This document shows positions 7,933 to 15,843 of a stretch of DNA of 32,498 nt, piece after piece (position 1 is the first letter of the stretch; every line of letters starts with the position of its first letter). Both the position numbers and the translations under genes were made by a program. Source of the DNA: Vibrio sp. 99-70-13A1 (lineage in GTDB: Bacteria > Pseudomonadota > Gammaproteobacteria > Enterobacterales > Vibrionaceae); NCBI RefSeq assembly GCF_013114625.1, contig NZ_VTXD01000046.1:1-32498 (forward strand), in the 5' to 3' direction. Under the pieces are notes generated by a model. The model was not told where the DNA came from. It searched no databases and was given only the letters and a program-made list of their open reading frames with translations.

Positions 7933-9813
7933 TTATACCTCGGCCATATCACCGTTATTTTGTAGCCATGCACGGCGATCATCTGCGCGTTTCTTACCAA
8001 GCAGCATGTCCATCATTTCAATTGTCGCTTCGCTATCATCAATCGTTAATTGAACAAGACGACGAGTGTTTGGATCCATTGTCGTTTCACGAAGCTGAAG
8101 TGGGTTCATTTCACCCAGACCTTTGAATCGCTGTACATTAATCTTGGCTTTCTTCTGGGAAAGTCGCTCAAGCACGCCATCTTTTTCATCATCATCTAAT
8201 GCATAAAACACTTCTTTACCGCAATCAATACGATACAAAGGAGGCATTGCGACATAGATATGTCCCGCTTCAACAAGTGCGCGGAAATGACGAGTAAACA
8301 GAGCACATAATAATGTGGCGATATGAAGACCATCCGAGTCCGCATCGGCAAGAATACAAATTTTGCCGTAACGTAAACCAGATAAATCATCATTATCAGG
8401 GTCGATACCTAGCGCAACAGAAATATCATGTACTTCTTGAGATGCCAGGACCTGATCTGCTGATACTTCCCAAGTATTTAAGATCTTACCGCGAAGTGGC
8501 ATAACCGCTTGGAATTCACGATCGCGAGCTTGCTTAGCAGAACCACCTGCCGAGTCCCCTTCCACGAAGAAGATTTCTGTGCGACTTAAATCTTGAACTG
8601 AACAATCAGTAAGTTTGCCTGGTAATGCAGGACCTGAGGCGATCTTCTTACGAACTACTTTTTTGCTAGCGCGCATACGGCGGTGAGCATTTGCAATACA
8701 GGCTTCAGCCAGTAATTCTGCAAGCTGCGGTTTTTCGTTCAACCAAAGGCTGAAGGCATCTTTTACCACACCAGAAACAAACGCAGCCGTTTGGCGAGAA
8801 GACAAGCGTTCTTTTGTTTGACCAGCAAATTGAGGGTCTTGCATCTTGACCGACAGAACGTAAGAACAGCGATCAAAAATATCATCACCCGTTAGCTTAA
8901 CGCCACGTGGAAGAAGGTTACGGAATTCGCAGAACTCACGCATTGCATCAAGTAAGCCTTGGCGCAGACCATTAACGTGAGTACCACCTTGTTTGGTGGG
9001 TACTAAGTTCACGTAGCTCTCGGTGATCATATCACCGCCTTCTGGCTGCCAAACAATAGCCCAGTTCGCCATTTCCTTTTCTGCGATGAATTCACCAACA
9101 TAAGGTTCTTCAGGCAGTAAGGTGTACCCTTTTACGCCTTCTGCTAGGTAATCTTTCAGACCATCTTCATAGAACCATTGGTGTTCATCACCATTCACCT
9201 TATCTGAGAAGGTAATTTCTAAGCCTGGGCAAAGTACCGCTTTTGCTCGTAAATTATTGATAAGACGTATGACAGAAAACTTAGCGCTGTCGAAATACTT
9301 TGCATCTGGCCAAAAGTGAACCGATGTTCCGGTATTTCGGTGACCACAGGTACCTGTTACGGTTAAATCGGTAACAGTCACTCCGCCTTCAAAAGCGATT
9401 TCATTGACTTGTCCATCACGACGAACCGTCACTTCAACACGTTTAGACAGCGCATTTACAACTGAAATACCAACACCGTGTAAACCACCAGAGAATTGGT
9501 AGTTATTGTTGGAGAACTTACCACCCGAGTGAAGCTTAGTCATGATCAGCTCTACGCCCGATATGCCTTTTTCAGGGTGAATATCTACAGGCATGCCACG
9601 ACCATCATCAATCACCTCAAGAGATTGATCGGCGTGCAGGATAACTTTGATCTTTTTAGCGTGACCCGCTAGAGCTTCATCCACAGAGTTATCGATAACT
9701 TCTTGTGCAAGGTGGTTGGGTCTTTCTGTCTCTGTATACATCCCCGGGCGATGTCGCACAGGGTCGAGACCTTCAAGAACCTCGAGGTCTTTTGCATTAT
9801 ATTGTTCAGTCAT
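7933..9813 (-). CDS. parE: DNA topoisomerase IV subunit B
   Basis: ParE is the ATPase subunit of topoisomerase IV. The GHKL ATP site shows VIDNSVDEALAGHAKKIKV, DDGRGMPVDIHPEKG and GGLHGVGISVVNALS. The TOPRIM domain begins at FFVEGDSAGGSAKQARD and contains the acidic DADSDG motif. The ORF could start at TTG 9831, but ATG at 9813 gives MTEQYNAKDLEVLEG, the usual ParE N-terminus, and 626 residues. It lacks a good Shine-Dalgarno sequence. Upstream lie a 24-bp palindrome and a candidate promoter, suggesting parE-parC can be transcribed apart from the nudF-yqiA genes. Confidence 0.97.
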   Translation of the reverse strand: MTEQYNAKDLEVLEGLDPVRHRPGMYTETERPNHLAQEVIDNSVDEALAGHAKKIKVILHADQSLEVIDDGRGMPVDIHPEKGISGVELIMTKLHSGGKFSNNNYQFSGGLHGVGISVVNALSKRVEVTVRRDGQVNEIAFEGGVTVTDLTVTGTCGHRNTGTSVHFWPDAKYFDSAKFSVIRLINNLRAKAVLCPGLEITFSDKVNGDEHQWFYEDGLKDYLAEGVKGYTLLPEEPYVGEFIAEKEMANWAIVWQPEGGDMITESYVNLVPTKQGGTHVNGLRQGLLDAMREFCEFRNLLPRGVKLTGDDIFDRCSYVLSVKMQDPQFAGQTKERLSSRQTAAFVSGVVKDAFSLWLNEKPQLAELLAEACIANAHRRMRASKKVVRKKIASGPALPGKLTDCSVQDLSRTEIFFVEGDSAGGSAKQARDREFQAVMPLRGKILNTWEVSADQVLASQEVHDISVALGIDPDNDDLSGLRYGKICILADADSDGLHIATLLCALFTRHFRALVEAGHIYVAMPPLYRIDCGKEVFYALDDDEKDGVLERLSQKKAKINVQRFKGLGEMNPLQLRETTMDPNTRRLVQLTIDDSEATIEMMDMLLGKKRADDRRAWLQNNGDMAEV

Positions 9814-9879
9814 AATACGGAGTGTACTCAAAAAATTTACGTCGGTTCGCTTGTAGCAAAAACAACAAAAGATGAATTA

Positions 9880-9903
9880 TTTGTTATGAACCTTCATAAC
9901 AAA
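9880..9903. promoter_or_regulatory. 24-bp palindrome upstream of parE, likely operator or leader hairpin
   Basis: TTTGTTATGAA (9880-9890) and TTCATAACAAA (9893-9903) are perfect inverted repeats with a 2-bp centre. The site lies 67-90 bp upstream of the parE ATG, in non-coding DNA. I cannot assign it to a known regulator; it does not fit the ArgR, LexA or PurR consensus. Confidence 0.75.
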
Positions 9904-9926
9904 GCGAACGAGCGAAAGTATTGGGG

Positions 9927-9958
9927 AATATAGTCTGGAAGCTGGGGATTGTTGTCAA
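9927..9958 (-). promoter_or_regulatory. Candidate parE-parC promoter
   Basis: On the minus strand a perfect -35 TTGACA (9958-9953) precedes TATATT (9932-9927). The 20-bp spacer is longer than optimal, so the -10 may be shifted. A start just downstream would place the palindrome at 9880-9903 in the transcribed leader. Confidence 0.4.
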
Positions 9959-10058
9959 GCTAGTTCAAAAAGTATGGCGTCAAACTATGATATTTCCCCA
10001 CTGATAGGTGAAATAACCGTCAGACTTTATTACATCACGTCATGATTGATGACATTAA

Positions 10059-10661
10059 TTAAATATTTAAGAAAGCGAGGATTTGCTCTGGGTAACGTTC
10101 AAAGTTAACAAAGCTATGATCGCCGCCTTGCTCTACTGTTTGTTTTGAACCTTGATACTTATCGACGGCTTGTCGATAATCAAGCACTTCATCTTCAACT
10201 TGTTGTAACAGCCAAAAGTCACTCACATCGTTCAATGTTTTAACTTCTAATGCTTTCAGCTCATCAATATGTTTTGGCTCTAACAGATATTTCTCGTGAG
10301 TATACGGGTTTTCTTGTTCACCCAAATAATCAGCCAAAAGCTCATAAGGCTTAACTGCTGGGTTTACTACAACAGCTTTAAAACCATAATGAGCATTAAG
10401 CCAAGTTGAAAGATAACCACCTAAAGAGCTACCTACTAATGCTATTTGATAATCATTTTTGTATTGCTCAACTAGCCCTTGTAGGTAAAGTGCGGCTTGC
10501 TGAGGAAAACTAGGAAGTTGGGGCGTTAATATCTTCACATCAGCTCGGTGCGTTGCACAGTAATCTCTCATAACGTTCGCTTTATGCGATAAAGATGAAC
10601 TGTTAAAACCATGGATATACAAAAGAAGTGATGGTTTTTTATGAACTGATGATACTGACAT
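10059..10661 (-). CDS. yqiA: YqiA-type alpha/beta-hydrolase esterase
   Basis: This is a small cytosolic alpha/beta-hydrolase. E. coli YqiA shows esterase activity, but its natural substrate is unknown. The product is 200 residues. It has the oxyanion-side motif YIHGFNSS near residues 15-22, the nucleophile elbow GSSLGG with Ser79, and a C-terminal GGDHSFVNFERY holding the catalytic His. An Asp near residues 155-160 (QQVEDEVLDY) could complete the triad. It starts at ATG 10661, 2 bp after the cpdA stop, in the same order as in E. coli (nudF-yqiB-cpdA-yqiA-parE). Confidence 0.9.
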   Translation of the reverse strand: MSVSSVHKKPSLLLYIHGFNSSSLSHKANVMRDYCATHRADVKILTPQLPSFPQQAALYLQGLVEQYKNDYQIALVGSSLGGYLSTWLNAHYGFKAVVVNPAVKPYELLADYLGEQENPYTHEKYLLEPKHIDELKALEVKTLNDVSDFWLLQQVEDEVLDYRQAVDKYQGSKQTVEQGGDHSFVNFERYPEQILAFLNI

Positions 10662-10663
10662 GT

Positions 10664-11488
10664 CTAATAACCTTCTGCATCGAAATCAGGAGAAAAACTC
10701 CCCTTTGGTAAGCGCTTTACCTGAGTTTCTAGCTGCCCATCTTCTTTCAAAATTAATTCTCTCCAACCTGGGGTTAGAGTATCTAACGCAAAATCATCAG
10801 AATTAGGCTTAAACTGAACACAGGTTGATGGTGTTGCCATAACTTGCACGCCACAATGCTCACGGTTCATGTCTTGATGAACATGCCCACACAAGATAGC
10901 GCGTACATTTGAATGTTTATTTACTACATCCCAGAATTGCTCAGAGTCTTTTAATGAATGCTGGTCAAGCCAAGCACTGCCGACTAAAAGTGGGTGATGA
11001 TGTAAAAGCACTAGAGTATGGCGAGCTGAGTGCTCTGAAAGTTTTGCATCTAGTAATTCAAGTTGCTGATCACTTAAACGGCCATGTGGCACGCCTACAA
11101 CTTGCGAGTCAAGCATCACCATTTGCCAATGGTCACCAAGTAATACATGGTCAACACATTGGATTTGAGGAGAAGGTAATACGCTACTCATATTCGGTTT
11201 AAAGTCATGGTTACCAGGCAACCAATAACAAGGCTTACTTAAAGGTTCAATTCCCGATTCAAACTTTTGGTACGATTCCTCGCTGTGATCTTGAGAAATA
11301 TCACCCGTTGCAAGAATCGCCTCAAAGTCAAAATTTTGCTCTAAGATAGCAGACACCACAGCATGAAAGCTGTCTTGTGTATTAATACTCAACAAGCTGC
11401 CATTACTAGGCGCAAATAAGTGAGTATCAGTTAGCTGAACAAGCTTAATACTGTTGCCATCAAATTTTGAAGTGCGTGATAAATTCAA
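10664..11488 (-). CDS. cpdA: 3',5'-cyclic AMP phosphodiesterase
   Basis: CpdA hydrolyses cAMP to AMP and so lowers CRP-dependent gene activation. It is a calcineurin-like metallophosphoesterase. The two-metal site motifs are in order: DTHLF (Asp21, His23), ATGDIS near 60, LPGNHDFKP near 93, LLHHHPL near 162 and CGHVHQD near 200. ATPSTCVQFKP and the C-terminal FDAEGY are also typical. At 274 residues it has the family length. No ATG fits; the start is TTG at 11488, with a weak GGAT ribosome site. It sits between yqiB and yqiA in a tight leftward cluster. Confidence 0.95.
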   Translation of the reverse strand: MNLSRTSKFDGNSIKLVQLTDTHLFAPSNGSLLSINTQDSFHAVVSAILEQNFDFEAILATGDISQDHSEESYQKFESGIEPLSKPCYWLPGNHDFKPNMSSVLPSPQIQCVDHVLLGDHWQMVMLDSQVVGVPHGRLSDQQLELLDAKLSEHSARHTLVLLHHHPLLVGSAWLDQHSLKDSEQFWDVVNKHSNVRAILCGHVHQDMNREHCGVQVMATPSTCVQFKPNSDDFALDTLTPGWRELILKEDGQLETQVKRLPKGSFSPDFDAEGY

Positions 11489-11544
11489 AATAACAAATCC
11501 AGATACATTACTGTGTAAACTTTACAATTGCTCTTAAAATAGCG

Positions 11545-11988
11545 TTATGAAAATGAGAGTGGTATACGGCTAATACCTGTTTTTAAACAGAACGTTAACC
11601 AATCACCAAGGAACTTATTGAGCTGATACTTTTCATCTTTTTGCATGAGTTTTGCGTTGGGATAATCATAGCGCGCTTTTACTCTTGAAAAGTGCCCACT
11701 AGAACACACTTCTGCAACTCTAGCATCATGATATAGCCTGACAGACATTTTAGGCAAAGGGAATACTGGCGTCTCATCACTCTGACATATATCTATTAAT
11801 GTGGTGTATTTTGTGACCTCATTCACTGTCAGTTGATACACCATATTAACAGCTTGATAACAGCGAACATCTCCCACCTTATGTCCCACCGGTAACAAGG
11901 CGTTCAACTTGGCATAATTTGTTTCATACACACGCATCAATTCAGCAAGATCAACGTGGTAAGGTTTCTTCGCTGCTATGTTTGTCAT
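11545..11988 (-). CDS. yqiB: DUF1249 family protein YqiB
   Basis: This 147-residue protein belongs to the DUF1249 family, of unknown function. It is cytosolic, with no signal peptide or membrane segment. Features are an N-terminal helix (LAELMRVYETNYAKLNALLP), a central beta-rich part with YTTLIDICQ and PKMSVRLYHDARVAEV, and a C-terminal QLNKFLGDWLTFCLKTG. It begins 4 bp after the nudF stop and lies 56 bp before cpdA. The family call rests on pattern and on the conserved order nudF-yqiB-cpdA. Confidence 0.88.
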   Translation of the reverse strand: MTNIAAKKPYHVDLAELMRVYETNYAKLNALLPVGHKVGDVRCYQAVNMVYQLTVNEVTKYTTLIDICQSDETPVFPLPKMSVRLYHDARVAEVCSSGHFSRVKARYDYPNAKLMQKDEKYQLNKFLGDWLTFCLKTGISRIPLSFS

Positions 11989-11992
11989 TACT

Positions 11993-12622
11993 TTACTCTT
12001 TCCACTGTGATTGTAGATCTAAGTAGTTTAGCTGCAGCCATTGCATCGCAATGATTGTGGCACCATTCTCAAATTTACCGTCTTTCACATGTTGGTATGC
12101 TTGCTCTCGTTTCATTACCTGAACTCGGATATCTTCACCTTCATAGTCTAACCCATGAACGCCTTTCGCTAATGAAGAATCCACTTGCCCAACAAAAACA
12201 TCTAACTTTTCAGAGCAACCTCCTGAAGATGGGTAATACGAAGTAATAGGTAATACCTTCATCACCTCTAAGCCCGCTTCTTCTAAGGCTTCTCTTCGTG
12301 CCACATCTTCGGCAGTTTCATCGGTATCAATAATTCCCGCGACGATTTCCAACTGCCATGGATTTTCATGCTCCAAAGCCCCTACTCGAATTTGTTCTAT
12401 AATCACAACTTCATCACGAATAGGATCGTACGGGATTAATGCAGCAGCATGACCACGCTCGAACATTTCGCGTTCGATGGGTTGGCTCCAACCGCCTTCA
12501 AATAGTCGATGCTTGAAGGTGTATTTCACCATTTTGAAAAAACCACGGAACAATGTCTTTTTTGAGATTATTTCGACATCTTGTGGAGTAAATTCATTTG
12601 CTGGATTGTCATAACTTTGCAT
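11993..12622 (-). CDS. nudF: ADP-ribose pyrophosphatase (Nudix)
   Basis: NudF splits ADP-ribose and similar sugar nucleotides into AMP and a sugar phosphate. The Nudix box G-x5-E-x7-REALEEAGLEV is visible near residues 93-115, and the PSSGGCSEKLDVFVG segment after it is typical of the ADP-ribose subgroup. I start it at ATG 12622 (209 residues), because GAGG lies at a good distance upstream. The longer GTG start at 12634 overlaps that ribosome site. It is the first gene of the leftward cluster leading to yqiB, cpdA and yqiA, and is divergent from tolC. Confidence 0.95.
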   Translation of the reverse strand: MQSYDNPANEFTPQDVEIISKKTLFRGFFKMVKYTFKHRLFEGGWSQPIEREMFERGHAAALIPYDPIRDEVVIIEQIRVGALEHENPWQLEIVAGIIDTDETAEDVARREALEEAGLEVMKVLPITSYYPSSGGCSEKLDVFVGQVDSSLAKGVHGLDYEGEDIRVQVMKREQAYQHVKDGKFENGATIIAMQWLQLNYLDLQSQWKE

Positions 12623-12688
12623 TTGATACCTCACTCAGTGATTTTATAGTTTACTCATTGTCATCGATAACTACCAAGGATATGGCTC

Positions 12689-12707
12689 AACTTTTCATAC
12701 AAAAGTT
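12689..12707. promoter_or_regulatory. Dyad in the nudF-tolC divergent region
   Basis: AACTTTT (12689-12695) and AAAAGTT (12701-12707) are perfect inverted repeats around CATAC. The site lies about 160 bp upstream of the tolC start and 67 bp upstream of nudF. It may bind a regulator or form a hairpin; I recognise no known operator. Confidence 0.35.
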
Positions 12708-12849
12708 ATAACAATAGTTAAATTATCAAAAAATATATTGCACAAGTGGACAATTAAAGGTAAAAAAGTGCAAATTTTCGAGTAAATTACCACCAAGTTG
12801 AGTTAAACTCTTGAGAAGAAACCTTATTTATAAAGGCAGGAATAGGAAA

Positions 12850-14172
12850 ATGAAGAAACTGCTTCCACTACTTATCAGTGCAGCAATTGGTAGCTTTAGT
12901 TCAGCAGCGTTTGCTGACTCACTAGCTGAAGTTTATGACCTAGCAAAACAGAATGATCCGCAACTTCTACGTTCAGCGGCTCAACGTGACGCTGCCTTTG
13001 AAGCTGTAACTTCAAGCCGCAGTACTTTGCTTCCACAAATCAATTTAACAGCTAACTACGATATCAATCGTGGTGACCGCGACTATGATGCGACGGGTAA
13101 TAGCAATATCGACAGTAATGTTTGGGGTGCAGCAATTGGCTTCACACAAGAACTTTACCAACGTTCTTCATGGATCACTTTAGATTCAGCAGAGAAAACA
13201 GCTCGTCAAGCCGATTCATCTTACGCGGCAACACAGCAGGCTTTAATCCTTCGTGTAGCAACGGCATACTTTGAAGTATTACGTTCTCAAGATAACTTAG
13301 AGTTTGTTCGTGCTGAAAAAGCTGCGGTTGCTCGACAGTTAGAGCAAACTAAGCAACGTTTTGAAGTTGGTCTATCTGCTATTACTGATGTGCATGATGC
13401 ACAAGCTCAGTTTGATGGTGTACTTGCCGATGAAGTTCTTGCTGAAAATACGTTAGTCAATAACTATGAAGGTCTTCGTGAAATTACAGGTCAAGAGCAC
13501 TCTAACCTGAACATTCTAGATACTGACCGTTTCTCAGCAAGCAAAACTGCAGAGTCTGCTGCAGCTTTAGTTGAACAAGCACAAGAGAAGAACTTAAGCT
13601 TATTGGCTTCTCGCATTTCTCAAGATATCGCGAAAGACAACATTGCATTAGCTGATTCTGGTCACCTGCCAAGCCTAACTTTAGATGGTAGCTACTCGTT
13701 TGCTGATCAATCTAACAGTTCATCTGACTACGACCAAGACAACTTAAACTTAGGTTTAAACTTGGTTGTTCCTCTATACACGGGTGGCAATACGACGTCT
13801 CTATCTAAACAAGCTGAATACAACTATGTTGCAGCAAGTGAAGACCTAGAAGCGACTTACCGCTCTGTAGTAAAAGATGTTCGTGCATTTAACAACAACA
13901 TCAGCGCATCAATTGGCGCACTGCGTGCTTATGAGCAGTCTGTAGTTTCAGCTCAATCGGCTCTTGAAGCGACTGAAGCTGGTTTTGATGTGGGTACTCG
14001 TACTATTGTTGACGTATTAGATTCGACTCGTCGTCTTTACGATGCAAATAAAAACCTTTCTGATGCTCGTTACAACTACATCTTAAGCGTACTTCAACTT
14101 CGTCAAGCAGTTGGTACATTAAGCGAACAAGACATTGTAGATGTAAACGCAGGTCTTAAAGCTACAAGCTAA
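12850..14172 (+). CDS. tolC: Outer-membrane efflux/secretion channel TolC
   Basis: TolC forms a trimeric outer-membrane beta-barrel with a long alpha-helical periplasmic tunnel. It is the exit duct for drug efflux pumps and type I secretion. The first ATG with a good ribosome site (AGGA) is at 12850, giving MKKLLPLLISAAIGSFSSAAFA, a clear signal peptide cleaved near residue 22. The TTG-initiated extension from 12811 is not needed. The 440-residue product shows the internal repeat of the OEP family: two halves with long helices, each with a barrel segment. SLAEVYDLAKQNDPQLLRSA and VGTRTIVDVLDSTRRLYDA are typical. Divergent from nudF, it ends in a strong terminator shared with hldE. Confidence 0.97.
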   Translation: MKKLLPLLISAAIGSFSSAAFADSLAEVYDLAKQNDPQLLRSAAQRDAAFEAVTSSRSTLLPQINLTANYDINRGDRDYDATGNSNIDSNVWGAAIGFTQELYQRSSWITLDSAEKTARQADSSYAATQQALILRVATAYFEVLRSQDNLEFVRAEKAAVARQLEQTKQRFEVGLSAITDVHDAQAQFDGVLADEVLAENTLVNNYEGLREITGQEHSNLNILDTDRFSASKTAESAAALVEQAQEKNLSLLASRISQDIAKDNIALADSGHLPSLTLDGSYSFADQSNSSSDYDQDNLNLGLNLVVPLYTGGNTTSLSKQAEYNYVAASEDLEATYRSVVKDVRAFNNNISASIGALRAYEQSVVSAQSALEATEAGFDVGTRTIVDVLDSTRRLYDANKNLSDARYNYILSVLQLRQAVGTLSEQDIVDVNAGLKATS

Positions 14173-14213
14173 TTTAGCTTATCGAGTGTCACTTCTCGAT
14201 TAAGACCTAAAAC

Positions 14214-14242
14214 AAAAATGCCGCTCAATGAGCGGCATTTTT
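14214..14242. terminator. Bidirectional terminator between tolC and hldE
   Basis: AAAAATGCCGCTC (14214-14226) and GAGCGGCATTTTT (14230-14242) form a perfect 13-bp stem with a 3-nt loop. It has A-runs and T-runs on either side, so it works in both directions. Confidence 0.93.
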
Positions 14243-14326
14243 ATTACTTTTGATTTATCACTGAAGGAAAAAAATTAATCTATTGAGTGATGTATCTGGA
14301 GTAACGGCTAATCAAAATTATCCGAT

Positions 14327-15757
14327 TTAACCTCTACCACCTTTGATCGCTTCGATGATTTCAGTTGTTGAACAACCATCTTCAAAGTTTAGAACCTTAA
14401 CTTCTCCACCAGCAGCAATCACTTCTTCACCACCAGCAATCTCTTCAGGTTTGTAATCACCGCCTTTTACCAAGATGCTTGGCAATACTTCAGAGATCAA
14501 ACGTTGAGGAGTATCTTCAGAAAATGGAACCACCCAATCAACAGCACCTAAACCAGCCAATACAGCCATACGGCGATCAGTTGGATTAATTGGACGAGTT
14601 GGACCTTTTAAACGTTTAACTGAATCATCAGTGTTCACTGCGACAATTAAGCGGTCACCTAATTCAGCGGCATGGTTCATGTAAGAAACATGACCGGCAT
14701 GTAAGATATCAAAGCAACCATTAGTCATGACGACTTTTTCGCCTTTCGCTCGAGCGCGTTTTACCGCTTCAACAAGTGCAGATTCAGAAATTACACCGAA
14801 ATCGGTATCTTGGCTTCCGTGAATCGCTTCTGCTAATTCAATAATTGATAACGTTGATGTACCCAGTTTACCCACTACAACACCCGCAGCAGCATTCGCT
14901 AATGCACATGCTTCATCTAGTGGTTTACCCGCAGCAACCGAAGCCGCCAGTACTGAAATCACAGTATCACCCGCGCCAGTTACGTCGTACACTTCTTTCG
15001 CCAACGTTGGCAAATGGAAAGGTTCTTGCCCTTTACGCAGCAAAGTCATGCCGTGTTCACTGCGAGTAACCAGTAGCGCTTCAAAATCAAACTCTTCAAT
15101 TAAAGCCAAGCCTTTTTCGATGAGTTCTTCTTCTGATTTTACTTTACCAGCAACAAGCTCAAATTCAGCCATATTAGGCGTTAATAGAGTGGCACCACGG
15201 TAGCGCTCAAAATCGGCACCTTTAGGATCGATGAAAACAGGAACATTAGCCGCGCGCGCTTTTCGGATAAATTGCTGAACATGCTCTAAAGCACCTTTTG
15301 CATAATCCGATAAAATCACAGAACGCACATTAGGTAATGCCTGTTCCATACGAGAAAGCACCAATTCAGGGTCTGTATTCTCGAACTTATCTTCAAAATC
15401 CAGGCGAATTAATTGCTGCCCACGACTCATCACGCGTAATTTCGTGATAGTTGGGTAATCTTTTAATTCTACAAAGTCACATTTCACTTTCAATGAGCTT
15501 AATGTGTCTTTTAAAACTTGTGCTGGTTCATCAACACCCGTTAAACCAACGATATGAGCATAACCACCCAGCGAAGCAATATTCATTGCTACGTTAGCCG
15601 CACCGCCAGGCCGCTCTTCGTTATTTTCTACTTTTACAACAGGTACCGGCGCTTCTGGTGAAATGCGCCCTGTTGGACCATACCAATAGCGGTCTAGCAT
15701 TACATCACCGACAATTAGAACGCCTGATTGGCTGTAGTCAGGTAGAATTGGTTTCAT
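14327..15757 (-). CDS. hldE: Bifunctional heptose 7-phosphate kinase / heptose 1-phosphate adenylyltransferase
   Basis: HldE makes ADP-heptose for the lipopolysaccharide inner core. Its N-terminal half is a ribokinase-type kinase phosphorylating heptose 7-phosphate at C1. Its C-terminal half transfers AMP to heptose 1-phosphate. The kinase has RPGGAANVAMNIASLGG near residue 50 and the catalytic GAGDTVISVLA near 262. The nucleotidyltransferase starts at MTNGCFDILHAGHVSYM near 345, with the HxGH signature. The 476-residue length is typical, so both halves are complete. The ATG has GGAG 8 nt upstream. It lies 86 bp after glnE on the same strand, the order seen in E. coli (ygiF-glnE-hldE). Confidence 0.97.
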   Translation of the reverse strand: MKPILPDYSQSGVLIVGDVMLDRYWYGPTGRISPEAPVPVVKVENNEERPGGAANVAMNIASLGGYAHIVGLTGVDEPAQVLKDTLSSLKVKCDFVELKDYPTITKLRVMSRGQQLIRLDFEDKFENTDPELVLSRMEQALPNVRSVILSDYAKGALEHVQQFIRKARAANVPVFIDPKGADFERYRGATLLTPNMAEFELVAGKVKSEEELIEKGLALIEEFDFEALLVTRSEHGMTLLRKGQEPFHLPTLAKEVYDVTGAGDTVISVLAASVAAGKPLDEACALANAAAGVVVGKLGTSTLSIIELAEAIHGSQDTDFGVISESALVEAVKRARAKGEKVVMTNGCFDILHAGHVSYMNHAAELGDRLIVAVNTDDSVKRLKGPTRPINPTDRRMAVLAGLGAVDWVVPFSEDTPQRLISEVLPSILVKGGDYKPEEIAGGEEVIAAGGEVKVLNFEDGCSTTEIIEAIKGGRG

Positions 15758-15843
15758 TGTGGATCTCCAAAAATCATATCTGGATAGAGTTTAGCACACT
15801 GATTACAGCGGCTAAACCATAGAAAAATTTGATAAAAATAGGG

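Noticed and set aside
10020..10058. Terminator after yqiA
   Set aside because: The GTCAT/ATGAC dyad lacks a T-run on the minus strand; read-through into parE remains possible.
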